Assembly: GCF_039545455.1 (NCBI RefSeq)
Contig: NZ_CP154468.1
Location: 992,001 to 1,056,000 of the forward strand
Length of the DNA stretch: 64,000 bases
Source: Brucella sp. BE17
GTDB lineage: Bacteria > Pseudomonadota > Alphaproteobacteria > Rhizobiales > Rhizobiaceae
Reading direction: 5' to 3'
Part shown: piece by piece, positions 17,100 through 26,900 of the stretch
Layout: every line of letters starts with the position of its first letter
How positions within the stretch are numbered: the first letter of the stretch is position 1
The notes under the pieces: generated by a model
The model's input: the letters and a program-made list of their open reading frames with translations, nothing else
Told to the model about the DNA's origin: nothing
Databases searched by the model: none
Position numbers and translations under genes: made by a program

Positions 17100-19264
17100 T
17101 GAACGGCATTCTCGGCAGGCTGAACGCGCTCGCCCGCGCCGCCTCCTACCGCTCCGACATCGTGGTCGCAAGCTTCATGATGCTGGCGGTCGTGATGATC
17201 GTGATCCCGCTTCCAACCCTTCTCGTCGATGCGCTGATTGCCATCAATATCGCGCTCAGCCTGCTCGTGCTTATCGTTGCCTTCTATATCGGAAGGCCAG
17301 GCGATTTTTCCGCGCTGCCGCCGATCATTCTACTGGCAACACTGTTCAGGCTGGCACTGTCGATCACCACGACAAGGCTCATCCTGCTTCATGCCGACGC
17401 TGGCAACATCGTGGCGACTTTCGGCCGCTTCGTGATCGGCGGCGAGGTGGTGGTCGGCCTTGTAGTCTTTCTGATCATCACGGCCGCACAATTCATCGTC
17501 ATTACCAAGGGTGCGGAACGCGTTGCGGAAGTGGCGGCCCGCTTTACTCTCGACGCCATGCCCGGCAAGCAGATGGCGATCGACAACGATCTGCGCAATG
17601 GCGATATCGACCAGACGGAAGCGCGTGCACGCCGTTCGCGGCTGGAACGCGAAAGCCAGCTTTATGGCGCGATGGACGGCGCCATGAAATTCGTGAAGGG
17701 TGACGCCATCACCGGGCTGATCATCGTTTTCGTCAATCTCGTCGGCGGGCTTCTGATCGGCATGATGAGCAGGGGCATGAGCTTTTCCGACGCAGCGCAC
17801 ACCTATTCTCTTCTGACGGTAGGCGACGGCCTGATCGCACAGATACCAGCGCTTCTGATCTCCATCGGTGCCGGTACGGTCGTCACCCGCGTCGCCTCTG
17901 AAACTGAAAGTGATCTTGGAACAGAGATCTTTCGCCAACTCGGATCAAGCGACCGCGCGCTTGCGCTTGCGGCGGCTATCCTTCTCGCCGCAGCTTTCGT
18001 CCCCGGCTTTCCGACGCTAATCTTCCTTGCAGTCGGTGGTCTTTTTGCGGGCATTGCCTTCATGATCCATCGCAGAAACCGCAAACCGGAAGCCCAGACG
18101 GACTCTACTGCGCTTCAGGCAGTCGACACGCAGGAGGCGGAGGCCGACGATAGCATAGTGATTTCCAGCGGACCGACGCGTTATCGCGTGGTCGCTCATG
18201 TTGGTATCAACCTTGCGCAAGCCATCTGGCCGGAACGGTTCCGGTTGGAAACAGACAGGCTGCGCGATGTGTTAAAAGACGATCTCGGCCTTGAAATACC
18301 GGCGGTCGAAATGCGCGTTGCGCCCGAACTCGCTCCTGAGCGATTCCGCGTTGATCTTGAAGGGGTACCCATCGTTGAGTACGAGCTGCCGCCTGCAAGC
18401 CTGATGCTCGATGACGATCCGATGCATCTCGATCTGCTTCAGATTGCCTATCAGGACGGCCCACCGTTGCCCGGTGGGCGGCGAAGCTTGTGGGTAAGCG
18501 AGGAATACGCCAATACGCTTGAGGAAGCGGGAATTGGTGTTCTCGATCCTGCGGCAGTACTCTCCCGGGCACTTTCCCAACTGCTGCGGCGCTATGCAGC
18601 GCATTTCATCGGCATTCAGGAAACGCGCGAATTGCTGACCCGAATGGAAGGCGAATATGGCGAGCTCGTCAAGGAAGCCACGCGCGCGGTGCCGCTCAAC
18701 AAGCTTTCGGATATTCTGCGCCGTCTGGTCGAGGAAAACGTGCCGGTGGCCAATATGCGCGCCGTTCTGGAAGCGCTGGTCGAATGGGGTGGCCGTGAGG
18801 CCGACACGCTTCTTCTGACCGAGCGGGTGCGCGGCGCGCTTGCCCGCCAGATCTGCCATCGCCATGCCCAGTTCAACCGCGTGGTACCCGCCTATGTCAT
18901 GGCGCGCAGTACCGAGGAAATGGTGCGCGATGCCATCCAGACCACGGGCGTCGGCAAGATGCTGGCCTTGCCCGAAGATGCCTCACGCGCCATCCTGTCC
19001 CAATTACGGCGTGACCGGGATGACAACACGCAATGGCCTGACGCCGTCGTTCTGACATCCATGGATATCCGCCGTGTGGTGCGTAATTTTCTGCTGCGCA
19101 ACGAGATCGACATTCCGGTGCTTTCCTATCAGGAGATCGCCCCGGAATATTCCGTGCAATCGTTGATGTCGATCTCGCTTCATCCACAACCGCGCCAGCG
19201 GGCAATCAAATCTCCGCCGAAAATGGAAGAACTGTCTGGCAGTAGCGCTGCCCGTCTCAACTGA
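17096..19264 (+). CDS. sctV: T3SS export gate protein SctV
   Basis: 722 aa, normal for SctV/FlhA/RhcV. The N-terminal half has about eight membrane helices with the FHIPEP-like signature (GRPGDFSALPPIILLATLFR) and the cytoplasmic loop FTLDAMPGKQMAID then LERESQLYGAMDGAMKFVKG. The C-terminal cytoplasmic half starts near residue 350. The nonameric ring selects substrates and couples proton flow to export. Start is ATG 17096 or 17099, overlapping the TPR gene stop. No defect seen. Confidence 0.97.
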   Translation: MMNGILGRLNALARAASYRSDIVVASFMMLAVVMIVIPLPTLLVDALIAINIALSLLVLIVAFYIGRPGDFSALPPIILLATLFRLALSITTTRLILLHADAGNIVATFGRFVIGGEVVVGLVVFLIITAAQFIVITKGAERVAEVAARFTLDAMPGKQMAIDNDLRNGDIDQTEARARRSRLERESQLYGAMDGAMKFVKGDAITGLIIVFVNLVGGLLIGMMSRGMSFSDAAHTYSLLTVGDGLIAQIPALLISIGAGTVVTRVASETESDLGTEIFRQLGSSDRALALAAAILLAAAFVPGFPTLIFLAVGGLFAGIAFMIHRRNRKPEAQTDSTALQAVDTQEAEADDSIVISSGPTRYRVVAHVGINLAQAIWPERFRLETDRLRDVLKDDLGLEIPAVEMRVAPELAPERFRVDLEGVPIVEYELPPASLMLDDDPMHLDLLQIAYQDGPPLPGGRRSLWVSEEYANTLEEAGIGVLDPAAVLSRALSQLLRRYAAHFIGIQETRELLTRMEGEYGELVKEATRAVPLNKLSDILRRLVEENVPVANMRAVLEALVEWGGREADTLLLTERVRGALARQICHRHAQFNRVVPAYVMARSTEEMVRDAIQTTGVGKMLALPEDASRAILSQLRRDRDDNTQWPDAVVLTSMDIRRVVRNFLLRNEIDIPVLSYQEIAPEYSVQSLMSISLHPQPRQRAIKSPPKMEELSGSSAARLN

Positions 19265-19329
19265 AAAACGCAACGAGATTCAAGCCATGCACGGCAACTG
19301 AATCCGCAAGACTTAAACAGGGTGACTGC

Positions 19330-20688
19330 GTGAGGGAATATCGAAGAATGGCGAGGCGGAACAGTATCATGTCGAGAGCAGGAATCCTGCTGTTGTTTCT
19401 CGCAATCTGGTGCGGGACATCGCCTGGACACGCACGGTCGTTCAAGATCGATGCACAATCGGGTGAATCCCTGACATTACCACTCGGTCAGGGACGGATC
19501 ATCCGCTTCGACCGGCCAGTGGAATCGGTTTTCATGGCCGACGCCAGGATTGCCGATGTGCGTGTTGTCTCCCCCGGTGTTGTCTATGTCTATGCACTGA
19601 AAGCGGGCCGGACCAATCTCATTGCCTTAAGCCCGGAAGGTGGAGCCAAGGCGAGCGTCGATTTCTGGGTCGTATCCGATCCGCGGCCGATCAAGGAAGC
19701 GCAGCGCGCCGCCCAGCCCGACAGCACCATCGATGTGACACTTTTCGGTGATGTTCCGTCCGCCAAAGGCCATGCCCGTACCATGCAGGAAGCAGCCGAC
19801 ACCGAAGCCGCGCTACAGGCCTATGCGCCACCAGCGCGGCCAGCCATCAACAATACCACGATCAATGGCGCAAATCAGGTCAATATCCGTGTGCGCTTTG
19901 CCGAGGTCTCGCGCAATCAGCTTTTGCGATACGGCGTCACCTGGGACGCTTTCGTCAACGCAGGCTCCTTTTCCTTTGGCTTCGTTTCCGGCGGAGCCAT
20001 GGCCGCAAACGCTGCTTCCGGCGCGTCGAATGCGGTTAGCGCCGGTGCAGCATGGAACGGCAACCGTGTTGATGTGCTTCTCGAAGCTTTGCAGGCAAAC
20101 GGTATTCTGACGGTTCTGGCCGAGCCTAACATTACGGCGGTAACCGGAGAAACCGCGAGCTTCCTTGCAGGCGGTGAAATTCCGGTGCCGGTTCCAGTCA
20201 CCAATGAGCAAGTTGGCATCGAATACAAGCAATACGGCGTGTCGCTTCTCTTCACACCAACGCTTCTGCCCAATGGCCGGATATCAATGCGCGTGCGTCC
20301 CGAGGTCAGCAGCCTTTCGGCCAGTGGCATGGTGAACATCGCCAATCTTCAGGTTCCAGCCCTTCAGGTCCGCCGTGCCGATACCATCGTGGAAGTGGGA
20401 ACCGGCCAGACCTTCGCCATAGCAGGGCTTTTCCAACGCAGTGTCTCCAAGGACATAGAGAAAGTGCCGGTTGTGGGCGACATGCCGGTCCTCGGCAACC
20501 TCTTCAAGTCGAAGCGCTTCCAGCGCAATGAAACCGAGCTTGTGATCCTGATCACACCCTATCTTGTCGAGCCGGTGCGCGAACGCAGCCTCAAGACACC
20601 GCTCGACAGCCCGGCAGGTGCCCTCTCTGGTCCCGTTGCCAGTACGCGTACAAAAATCAACAAGGGGTTCGGTTTTTATGTCGATTAA
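19330..20688 (+). CDS. sctC2: Secretin, C-terminal barrel half; resembles Tad-pilus CpaC/RcpA (RhcC2 position)
   Basis: About 446-452 aa; the start may be GTG 19330 or ATG 19348. After a signal peptide (AGILLLFLAIWCG) there is a pilus-assembly-type N-domain (LPLGQGRIIRFDRPVESVFM, SPGVVYVYALKAGRTNLI), then VNIRVRFAEVSRNQLLRYGV, then the secretin core (GEIPVPVPV, LQVRRADTIVEVGTGQTFAI, VPVVGDMPVLGNLFKSKRFQ, ETELVILITPYLVEPV). This order and these motifs are those of CpaC/RcpA secretins of Tad (Flp) pili rather than YscC-type. Together with the NolW-like protein (14090-14785) it should build the outer-membrane ring. The next gene overlaps it and is CpaD-like. Confidence 0.92.
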   Translation: MREYRRMARRNSIMSRAGILLLFLAIWCGTSPGHARSFKIDAQSGESLTLPLGQGRIIRFDRPVESVFMADARIADVRVVSPGVVYVYALKAGRTNLIALSPEGGAKASVDFWVVSDPRPIKEAQRAAQPDSTIDVTLFGDVPSAKGHARTMQEAADTEAALQAYAPPARPAINNTTINGANQVNIRVRFAEVSRNQLLRYGVTWDAFVNAGSFSFGFVSGGAMAANAASGASNAVSAGAAWNGNRVDVLLEALQANGILTVLAEPNITAVTGETASFLAGGEIPVPVPVTNEQVGIEYKQYGVSLLFTPTLLPNGRISMRVRPEVSSLSASGMVNIANLQVPALQVRRADTIVEVGTGQTFAIAGLFQRSVSKDIEKVPVVGDMPVLGNLFKSKRFQRNETELVILITPYLVEPVRERSLKTPLDSPAGALSGPVASTRTKINKGFGFYVD

Positions 20689-21115
20689 GTTCCAGCCAAT
20701 CGTCCGGCACTTTGTTCTGGCTGTTACATTTTGCGCGCTTACAGCCTGTCAGAGCCAGCCAGAACGCGATCCCCTGCCCTATTCGCCCAATTATCACATG
20801 ACGACTGCCGGGAGCGGCAATATGGTGCGCAAGGGATATGACAAGCAGCCCAATACGCATGGTCGCCTTGTTCCCGATGCCTGCGTCAAACCCGACGTCG
20901 TCGAGGACCCGTTATATTTGCCGCCCGGCTGCGCCAACAATCTCAATCTTCAGATGATGGTGGAACGTCAGAGCGATCTTGTTGATGGACGCACGACAGG
21001 TCCGGCCATGGCGGCACCGGTGGTGCGCGCGGCACGCCGTGTCATCGACGGCGAACCGCCAAAGGGCGACGCTGCAACGAGGGAAAGCCTCAATACGACC
21101 GGATCGATGGATTAA
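20678..21115 (+). CDS. CpaD-like lipoprotein in the T3SS operon
   Basis: 145 aa counted from the ATG at 20678 (MSIKFQPIVRHF), which overlaps the secretin stop by 11 bases; a longer frame from 20564 is rejected as it lies inside the secretin gene. The signal peptide ends in a lipobox (ALTACQSQ). The remainder has the CpaD pattern, PPGCANNLNLQMMVERQSDL then a Pro-rich segment and RAARRVIDGEPP. CpaD is an outer-membrane or periplasmic helper of the Tad pilus secretin. Its presence directly after a CpaC-like secretin here suggests it serves as pilotin or ring partner of the T3SS secretin; that role is inferred. Confidence 0.75.
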   Translation: MSIKFQPIVRHFVLAVTFCALTACQSQPERDPLPYSPNYHMTTAGSGNMVRKGYDKQPNTHGRLVPDACVKPDVVEDPLYLPPGCANNLNLQMMVERQSDLVDGRTTGPAMAAPVVRAARRVIDGEPPKGDAATRESLNTTGSMD

Positions 21116-21131
21116 GGATCAGGCGTTTGAT

Positions 21132-21157
21132 ACTTCAGGAACCAACGCCACTGAAGT
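21132..21157. terminator. Possible bidirectional hairpin between convergent genes
   Basis: ACTTCAG and CTGAAGT, 12 nt apart, form a 7-bp stem in the 50-bp gap between the convergent CpaD-like and TPR lipoprotein genes. No T-run; weak candidate. Confidence 0.3.
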
Positions 21158-21165
21158 GTTCGGGA

Positions 21166-21969
21166 TCATCTTGCCCCGGAGGCAAGCAGACCGATGGAGC
21201 GTGCGCGCGCCGATGGCGACCTGATCGCACGCACCTTGCGCGCCTCTGCAAGGAATGCCCGCTTTTCCGCCGCAGGATAATCCGGCATCGCCACATCAGC
21301 CGCCTCCCTGTCCCGCCCCCCAAGCACCAGAACCAGCATCAGATTGCGGAAATGACGCGCCTCGGCACGCGGAGACTGAGTGACGGCGCGCATCGTTGTG
21401 ACGGCGGCGTCAGTCTTGCCCGACAATACCTGCGCCAACGCAAGATTGGATTGCGTGTCGAGGCTGGCGGGATCTTGGTGTCTCGCCTGGCTAAAGGCCG
21501 CTTCCGCGCCACTTCCATCGCCGATCAGGATGAGCGCGGTGCCAAGGCGATTATAGGCGGTCGAGGATTTGACGATGGGGGCCGCGACGGCGAGCGTTCG
21601 CGCAGCACTTTCGACCTCGTTCGACTGCAATTGTGCTGTTCCCAAACCCAAAAGCGCGCGGCCATTATTGGGATCTTTTGCCAGAGCCGTGCGGAACGAT
21701 TTGGCTGCCTGCTCCGGTTGCCCGGATGCAAGCTGCGCGTCACCCAGACGAATATGCGCACCGATCGTATCGCTGGAAACACTCGCCGCCCGCTCATAGA
21801 GCGAAGCCGCCGTGGCCTTGTCGCCGCGCCGGTCGATATCCTGCGCAAGGGCTATGAGACGCGCTTCATCGCCTTTCGGCCCACTGGTCAGTGCGTTGTC
21901 AGAAGCCGTTGTGCAAGCCGCCAGAGCCATACACGTTACAATCATGGCACTGGTGGAACGGTGTCGCAT
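21166..21969 (-). CDS. TPR lipoprotein, TadD-like
   Basis: 267 aa, ATG 21969. A lipoprotein signal (MALAACTT lipobox) is followed by about five tetratricopeptide repeats from residue 37 to 230 (for example AHIRLGDAQLASGQPEQAAK and ALLGLGTAQLQSNEVESAAR). TadD of Tad pilus loci has this same architecture and helps secretin assembly as a pilotin-like factor. The gene is transcribed against the operon and divergently from sctU, so it has its own promoter in the 125-bp gap at 21970-22094. With the CpaC-like and CpaD-like genes it completes a Tad-like outer-membrane trio. Confidence 0.8.
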   Translation of the reverse strand: MRHRSTSAMIVTCMALAACTTASDNALTSGPKGDEARLIALAQDIDRRGDKATAASLYERAASVSSDTIGAHIRLGDAQLASGQPEQAAKSFRTALAKDPNNGRALLGLGTAQLQSNEVESAARTLAVAAPIVKSSTAYNRLGTALILIGDGSGAEAAFSQARHQDPASLDTQSNLALAQVLSGKTDAAVTTMRAVTQSPRAEARHFRNLMLVLVLGGRDREAADVAMPDYPAAEKRAFLAEARKVRAIRSPSARARSIGLLASGAR

Positions 21970-22094
21970 AATACCTCACTAAGAACGCGCTTATTCGTAG
22001 CCTCCGAATCGGAAGCCGACGACTCAAGGCCGTCATCATTCTGTAATCTGTTTTTGTCTCAGTTTTTTAACCGTGATATTTCGGGGGAACAAAC

Positions 22095-23144
22095 GTGAGT
22101 GAAACCAGCGAAGAGAAAAGTCTTCCCGCTTCTGACAAAAAAATCCGCGACGCGCGCGACAAGGGACAGGTTGCCAAAAGTCAGGATCTGGTTGCCGGGA
22201 CGGCGATGATCGCCTCGACCGGCTACCTCGCTGTGGTCCTTCCTGACCAGAAAAGCAAGGTCGAGGCTTTGATAAACGTCATCGCGCAGCGCGTGCATGT
22301 CGACCCCTTTAGGGAAGTGTGGCCCGATGTACTGACCCTTGCAGGGAGCATCATGACCAGCCTTGCCGTGCCGTTGCTTGCAGTAACGGTGGCGGCAATA
22401 GTCCTTACCAATCTCGTGGTCATGCGCGGTTTTCTCTTTTCCACCGAACCGATCACGCCCAATTTTGAACATATCAACCCGATTTCCGGTGCGAAACGCC
22501 TTTTTTCCATGCGCAGCGTGGTCGAGTTCCTGAAATCGCTCGTCAAGATCATTGCACTGGCAACCGCCTTCTTCATCGTCTTTCGTGGCGGCATTCAATC
22601 ATTGCTGCAATCGTCGGCCTGCGGCGCATCCTGCATCACCAATACGTTTTCAGCGATGCTGCAACCGCTGATCGTCACCGCCGTCATCGCCTTCTTTCTG
22701 GTGGGGCTCATCGATGTTCTCGTTCAGCAATGGCTTTTCAAGCGCGATATGAAAATGACCAAGAGCGAACAGAAGCGGGAAAGAAAAGATTCCGATGGAG
22801 ATCCTGCCATTCTCCAGCAGCGCCAGAAACAGCGTCGTGAAATGCAGACATTCGCCACCAAGACGGGGCTACTCAATGCATCGCTTCTTGTGGCCGCGCC
22901 TGATGGCTGGACCGTTGGCATCCGTTATGTGCGCGGCGAAACGCCAGTTCCGATGATTGTCTGCCGTGGCAGCCCCGAGCAATCGCGTACCATGATCACC
23001 GAGGCTCTTCTGACCGATATTCCGGTGATCCGCGACAAAAACCTTGCCGCTACAATCGCCCGCACGGCGCGCACCGGGGAACCGGTTCCCGAAGCGAGCT
23101 TCCAGCGTGTTGCCGATCTTCTTGTGGCAGCAAGGCTTATCTGA
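22095..23144 (+). CDS. sctU: T3SS export apparatus switch protein SctU, lacking the NPTH motif
   Basis: 349 aa, GTG start at 22095 after GGGGGAAC. Four hydrophobic segments occupy residues about 30-210, followed by the cytoplasmic linker (KMTKSEQKRERKDSDGDP) and the C-terminal domain with IRYVRGETPVP. Known SctU/FlhB proteins cut themselves between Asn and Pro of NPTH in the pattern VANPTHIAIG. Here the aligned segment is VAAPDGWTVG: codons at 22896-22907 read Ala268-Pro-Asp-Gly. The reading frame is intact on both sides, so this is not a frameshift. Autocleavage should be impossible by the usual Asn cyclisation. Family identity is certain; consequences are inferred. Confidence 0.95.
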   Translation: MSETSEEKSLPASDKKIRDARDKGQVAKSQDLVAGTAMIASTGYLAVVLPDQKSKVEALINVIAQRVHVDPFREVWPDVLTLAGSIMTSLAVPLLAVTVAAIVLTNLVVMRGFLFSTEPITPNFEHINPISGAKRLFSMRSVVEFLKSLVKIIALATAFFIVFRGGIQSLLQSSACGASCITNTFSAMLQPLIVTAVIAFFLVGLIDVLVQQWLFKRDMKMTKSEQKRERKDSDGDPAILQQRQKQRREMQTFATKTGLLNASLLVAAPDGWTVGIRYVRGETPVPMIVCRGSPEQSRTMITEALLTDIPVIRDKNLAATIARTARTGEPVPEASFQRVADLLVAARLI

Positions 23145-23165
23145 ACCTCATGAACGAGAGCACCC

Positions 23166-23786
23166 ATGTACAGAGATTTTCTCCGACCGCTCGTTTTGCT
23201 CCTATCGTTGTTCTGCGCATTGCCCGCTTACGCGCAATCTTCGGGTGCCGTACCGGCATTCGACAATTCCTATGTGGATTTCCTGTTCTCGCCCACGCAT
23301 CCCGGCGCCGGGTTTCCCACGCGACCAAATCATGCCGAAAAGGCAGATATCAGCACCCGCCAGCGCATCAACTACCCGAGCGATGAAGCACCCGGAACAA
23401 TCCTGATCGATACGACTGCACGTCGCCTTTACTTCATCGAACCGAACGGCACAGCACAGAGCTATGCGGTGGGTGTAGGCCGTGAAGGGTTCGGCTGGTA
23501 CGGCACCGAACGGATCAGCGCCAAGCGCGAATGGCCGGACTGGCGACCGCCCGCATCGATGCGCGCCCGGCGTCCGGACCTACCCGCCCATATGACGGGT
23601 GGCCCTGATAATCCGCTTGGTGCCAGAGCAATTTATCTCGGCAAAACGCTTTACCGCATCCACGGCTCCAATGAGCCGGAAACAATCGGGACCGCAGCCT
23701 CGTCCGGATGTTTTCGCATGACCAACAGTGACGTCATCGACCTTTACCAGCGTGCCAGAATTGGTAGCCAAGTGCGGGTTTTCTGA
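23166..23786 (+). CDS. L,D-transpeptidase (YkuD domain) in the T3SS locus
   Basis: 206 aa with a Sec signal peptide (LVLLLSLFCALPAYA) and a YkuD domain at residues about 75-206. The catalytic motif HGSNEPETIGTAASSGCFRM contains the His and the nucleophilic Cys. Such enzymes make 3-3 peptidoglycan cross-links, or in Hyphomicrobiales attach outer-membrane proteins to the wall. Starting 21 bp after sctU and ahead of the LysM-containing protein gene, it may remodel the wall around the injectisome or be a housekeeping passenger. Enzyme class is sure, T3SS role inferred. Confidence 0.9.
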   Translation: MYRDFLRPLVLLLSLFCALPAYAQSSGAVPAFDNSYVDFLFSPTHPGAGFPTRPNHAEKADISTRQRINYPSDEAPGTILIDTTARRLYFIEPNGTAQSYAVGVGREGFGWYGTERISAKREWPDWRPPASMRARRPDLPAHMTGGPDNPLGARAIYLGKTLYRIHGSNEPETIGTAASSGCFRMTNSDVIDLYQRARIGSQVRVF

Positions 23787-23902
23787 CCATAACTGGTAGA
23801 TTTCATGAAACTGTCATCGGGAAGCCAAGCTAATTTTCTAAAGTCTAATTTGTCCCATTCGCAGTTGACGATTTTTCCTGAACCGACAGTGGAGAGCGTA
23901 GC

Positions 23903-26900
23903 ATGGCCTATCGGATTGACGGAAACGCCCGCAACCGTTTTGACGAAGCGGGTGAAAATGCAACCCCGATACCGGCTGCGCAGGCGGAATCCTTTCGTCG
24001 CGACATTGAGATCGTAAGCCGCGAAAGGGAAGGCGGCGACAATAAGGGAAAGCCTGGTAACGGCGAGCGCGTTTTCATCGTCGAGGCGGGCGATACGCTT
24101 GAAGGCATCGCACTGGAAAATCAGGCCGATATCGGCGAGACAATGGCAATCAACGCCAATGAATCCAATCATAACGGCGATCTCATTCATCCCGGCGATG
24201 TCGTTATTCTGCCCGCGCCCGCCCCCGAGCAGGTAGCCGCATCAAAGCCCGACGCTAGAGGCGAACCTGAGGCAGAAGATGCCTTCGTGCAATCGCTTTA
24301 TGAGCGCGGAAACCAGATCGAATATGCCAAGCCTGAAGACGGCATTGATCATACGGCGGAAACGCAAGCGATACAGGAAGATGTGGCAGCCTACCTCGAC
24401 GCCCTGCCCCCTGAGGCACGGCAGGATGCAGCCATTCGTCTTTCGGAAAAGGATTGGACCGATGCGGGACCCGCGGGTATCGCCATTGACGATGCGCTCG
24501 AGGATGCGGGCTTGCACGACGATGCCGTCGATGCGTTTGCCGATGATCTTTACGCACGTGGTAACGATCTTGAATACGCCGATCCTTTGGCAGATGTGGA
24601 TCATAGCCGCGAAACCACCGCCCTTTCCAAAGATATCGAAGGCTTTTTGAATACTCTACCGGAAGGCAGACGCGCAGATGCGTTGCAAAATCTCTATGAT
24701 CGCAACTGGACCGATGCCGGTCCGGCGCAGATCGCCATCGAGGAAGCGTCCCGGTCGTCCGGCATCGCACTTTTGCTGACCGGACATAATGGTCCTGAAA
24801 TCGAAAGCGAAGTGCGCGCCGTTGTCGATAATGCCTCGGCTACACCCGGTGGAGCCGAAGCACAGTTGACAGCCTTTATCGACGGTTATGGCAAGGCCAG
24901 CCCGGAGGTGCAGCAGGCGCTTCTGCGTCAAGGTTATGTCGATGAATTCATGACGTCGATGGCCGATTATGCCACCGAACCGATGCATGATTTCGATCCG
25001 GCCACGAGTGAGCAGCAAAAGCCGTATCAGACCTTCCTGCGCCTTGAGACGATGACGCAGAATGCACCACCGGAAGTGGCCGCAGACCTCGTATCAACTG
25101 CAATGCCCGAAATTGAACGCGTCAATATCCTTTATCAGCAGCAATCGGGTTACCCCATGCTGGGCTTTGGCGGCGTGGAATCCATGCTCAAGGTTGCCGA
25201 ACGCATCGAAGGCACATCGCAAGGCGACCAGGTCATAGAGCGATGGGCGGAAATGGGCTTTTATGCCCAGAACCAAATACCGAAATCGATTGGAAATGGC
25301 GGTAGCCTGCAATACCCGCTTGAACTTTCTCAAACGCAAGGCTCTAGCACACATCTGCTCGAACAGGACATTCTGCCCGGCGTTCGCCAGAACCAAAGCG
25401 CGACCAACAGTGCAGTAGAAGACTATTCCGTACATATGGAAGAGCTGCGCTGGCTGATCGATAATCACGGCGACACCATGACGCCTGAGCAGCTTGAGCA
25501 GGCCATCGCCGATTATAAGACGGAAAAGGGTGACGAGTGGAACGCTGAAAACGAGCGTCTTGAGAAGGCGGTCAACGAAAAGGGTGAAAGCCTTCTCGAC
25601 CAGATCACGCAGCTTGGCGATTTCCCCGACGAACCGGCAGAGCAAAAGGAGCTCATCAACAAGGAAATCGAAAGCATTCTCAATGATGACCGCTCCTATC
25701 TGGCGATCCAGTCGGCATTACGCACCAATCCCCAACTGCTCGACAGACCTCAAGTTCTGAATTTCCTCGGTGAGGAAGGCCGCTTGACGGATCGCGGTCG
25801 CAAGCTGGCGGAGGAAGTGTTTACGCAGGTCGTGCAGCGCGATGTGCTGCCGAATTTTGAAGATATCAAGGGCGCGGACGCCGACAAAATGCGTGAAATC
25901 CGCGATAGTCTGGCGCAGTTCCGCGACAGCAAATATGCGGCTTTGCTCGGTGTCACCGAGAAGGATATGAACAAGGCCATCGATGCCGTTGAGGCTGCAA
26001 TACCAGCGCCGGGTGAATCCGATGCTGCCATCAAGACCAAGATGGACAAGCTTAACAAAGAGCTCGGCAAACTCGACAGTGGTAAACAGAGCGGTGTCCG
26101 CACTTTCTCGACCTCCACCGTTCCCGGTCAGGTGCTGCGCATGATCGGTGCGACAGGTGCTGCCATGAGCCTTTATAATTCAGCGCGAGCGGCGGGCACC
26201 GAACCCAATCTCGAAAATATCCTTAAGGTAAGTTACGATACTGCCGGTCTCTGGCAGCGCTCGGTTGAAATCCGCAGCGGTTTCGGCATGATGGACCCGG
26301 ACTCTTTTGTCGTTAAAAATTTTGACGGCAGCGTCCGCCCTGGCACCAAAATTCTGGGTGTCATCGGCGCCGTATTCGACGGCGTCAATTCCTATCAGGC
26401 TTTTACTGACGGCAACCCTGAACTGGGCATTACCCATGGATTAACGGCAGCAGGTGGCGTAACTGCTGCACTCGGAACAGGCACTATACTAGGCCCGATC
26501 GGCATCGGCGTGGTTATCGTTGGCACGATCGCATCCATGGTGGTGACAAATGTTCAGGAGAGCAACAAATACGACAATGAATTATCCCAGCATTTTCTGG
26601 AGCACTCCGGCTTGAGCGAGGAGGCCGCCGATGCACTCGTCGACCAAAGCGGCGAGGGCTATAGTCCCGTGCCGATCCTTCTGGAATACGCCGCGTCCAA
26701 AGGTTACGATATGGATAATGCTGGCCATAGGGCGGTCTTTGTCGACTGGATAAACGGCATGTCACAGGAACAGCTCGCGACGTTGCGCGACAATCTCCAT
26801 CACACAATCGATGCGTTCAAAGGCGACCCGTCCCAGTTACAACAGACGGCACCCGACGATGCTGATTACACAGATGATGCCGAATATAACAAGCTGGAGA

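Noticed and set aside
19330..21969. A Tad (Flp) pilus locus
   Set aside because: Only the CpaC-, CpaD- and TadD-like genes are present, inside a T3SS operon; no tadA ATPase, tadBC, flp pilin, cpaB or tadE/F.
22880..22910. Frameshift or sequencing error as the cause of the missing NPTH in SctU
   Set aside because: The frame is continuous and residues directly before and after the four-residue motif align well, so several independent substitutions would be needed.
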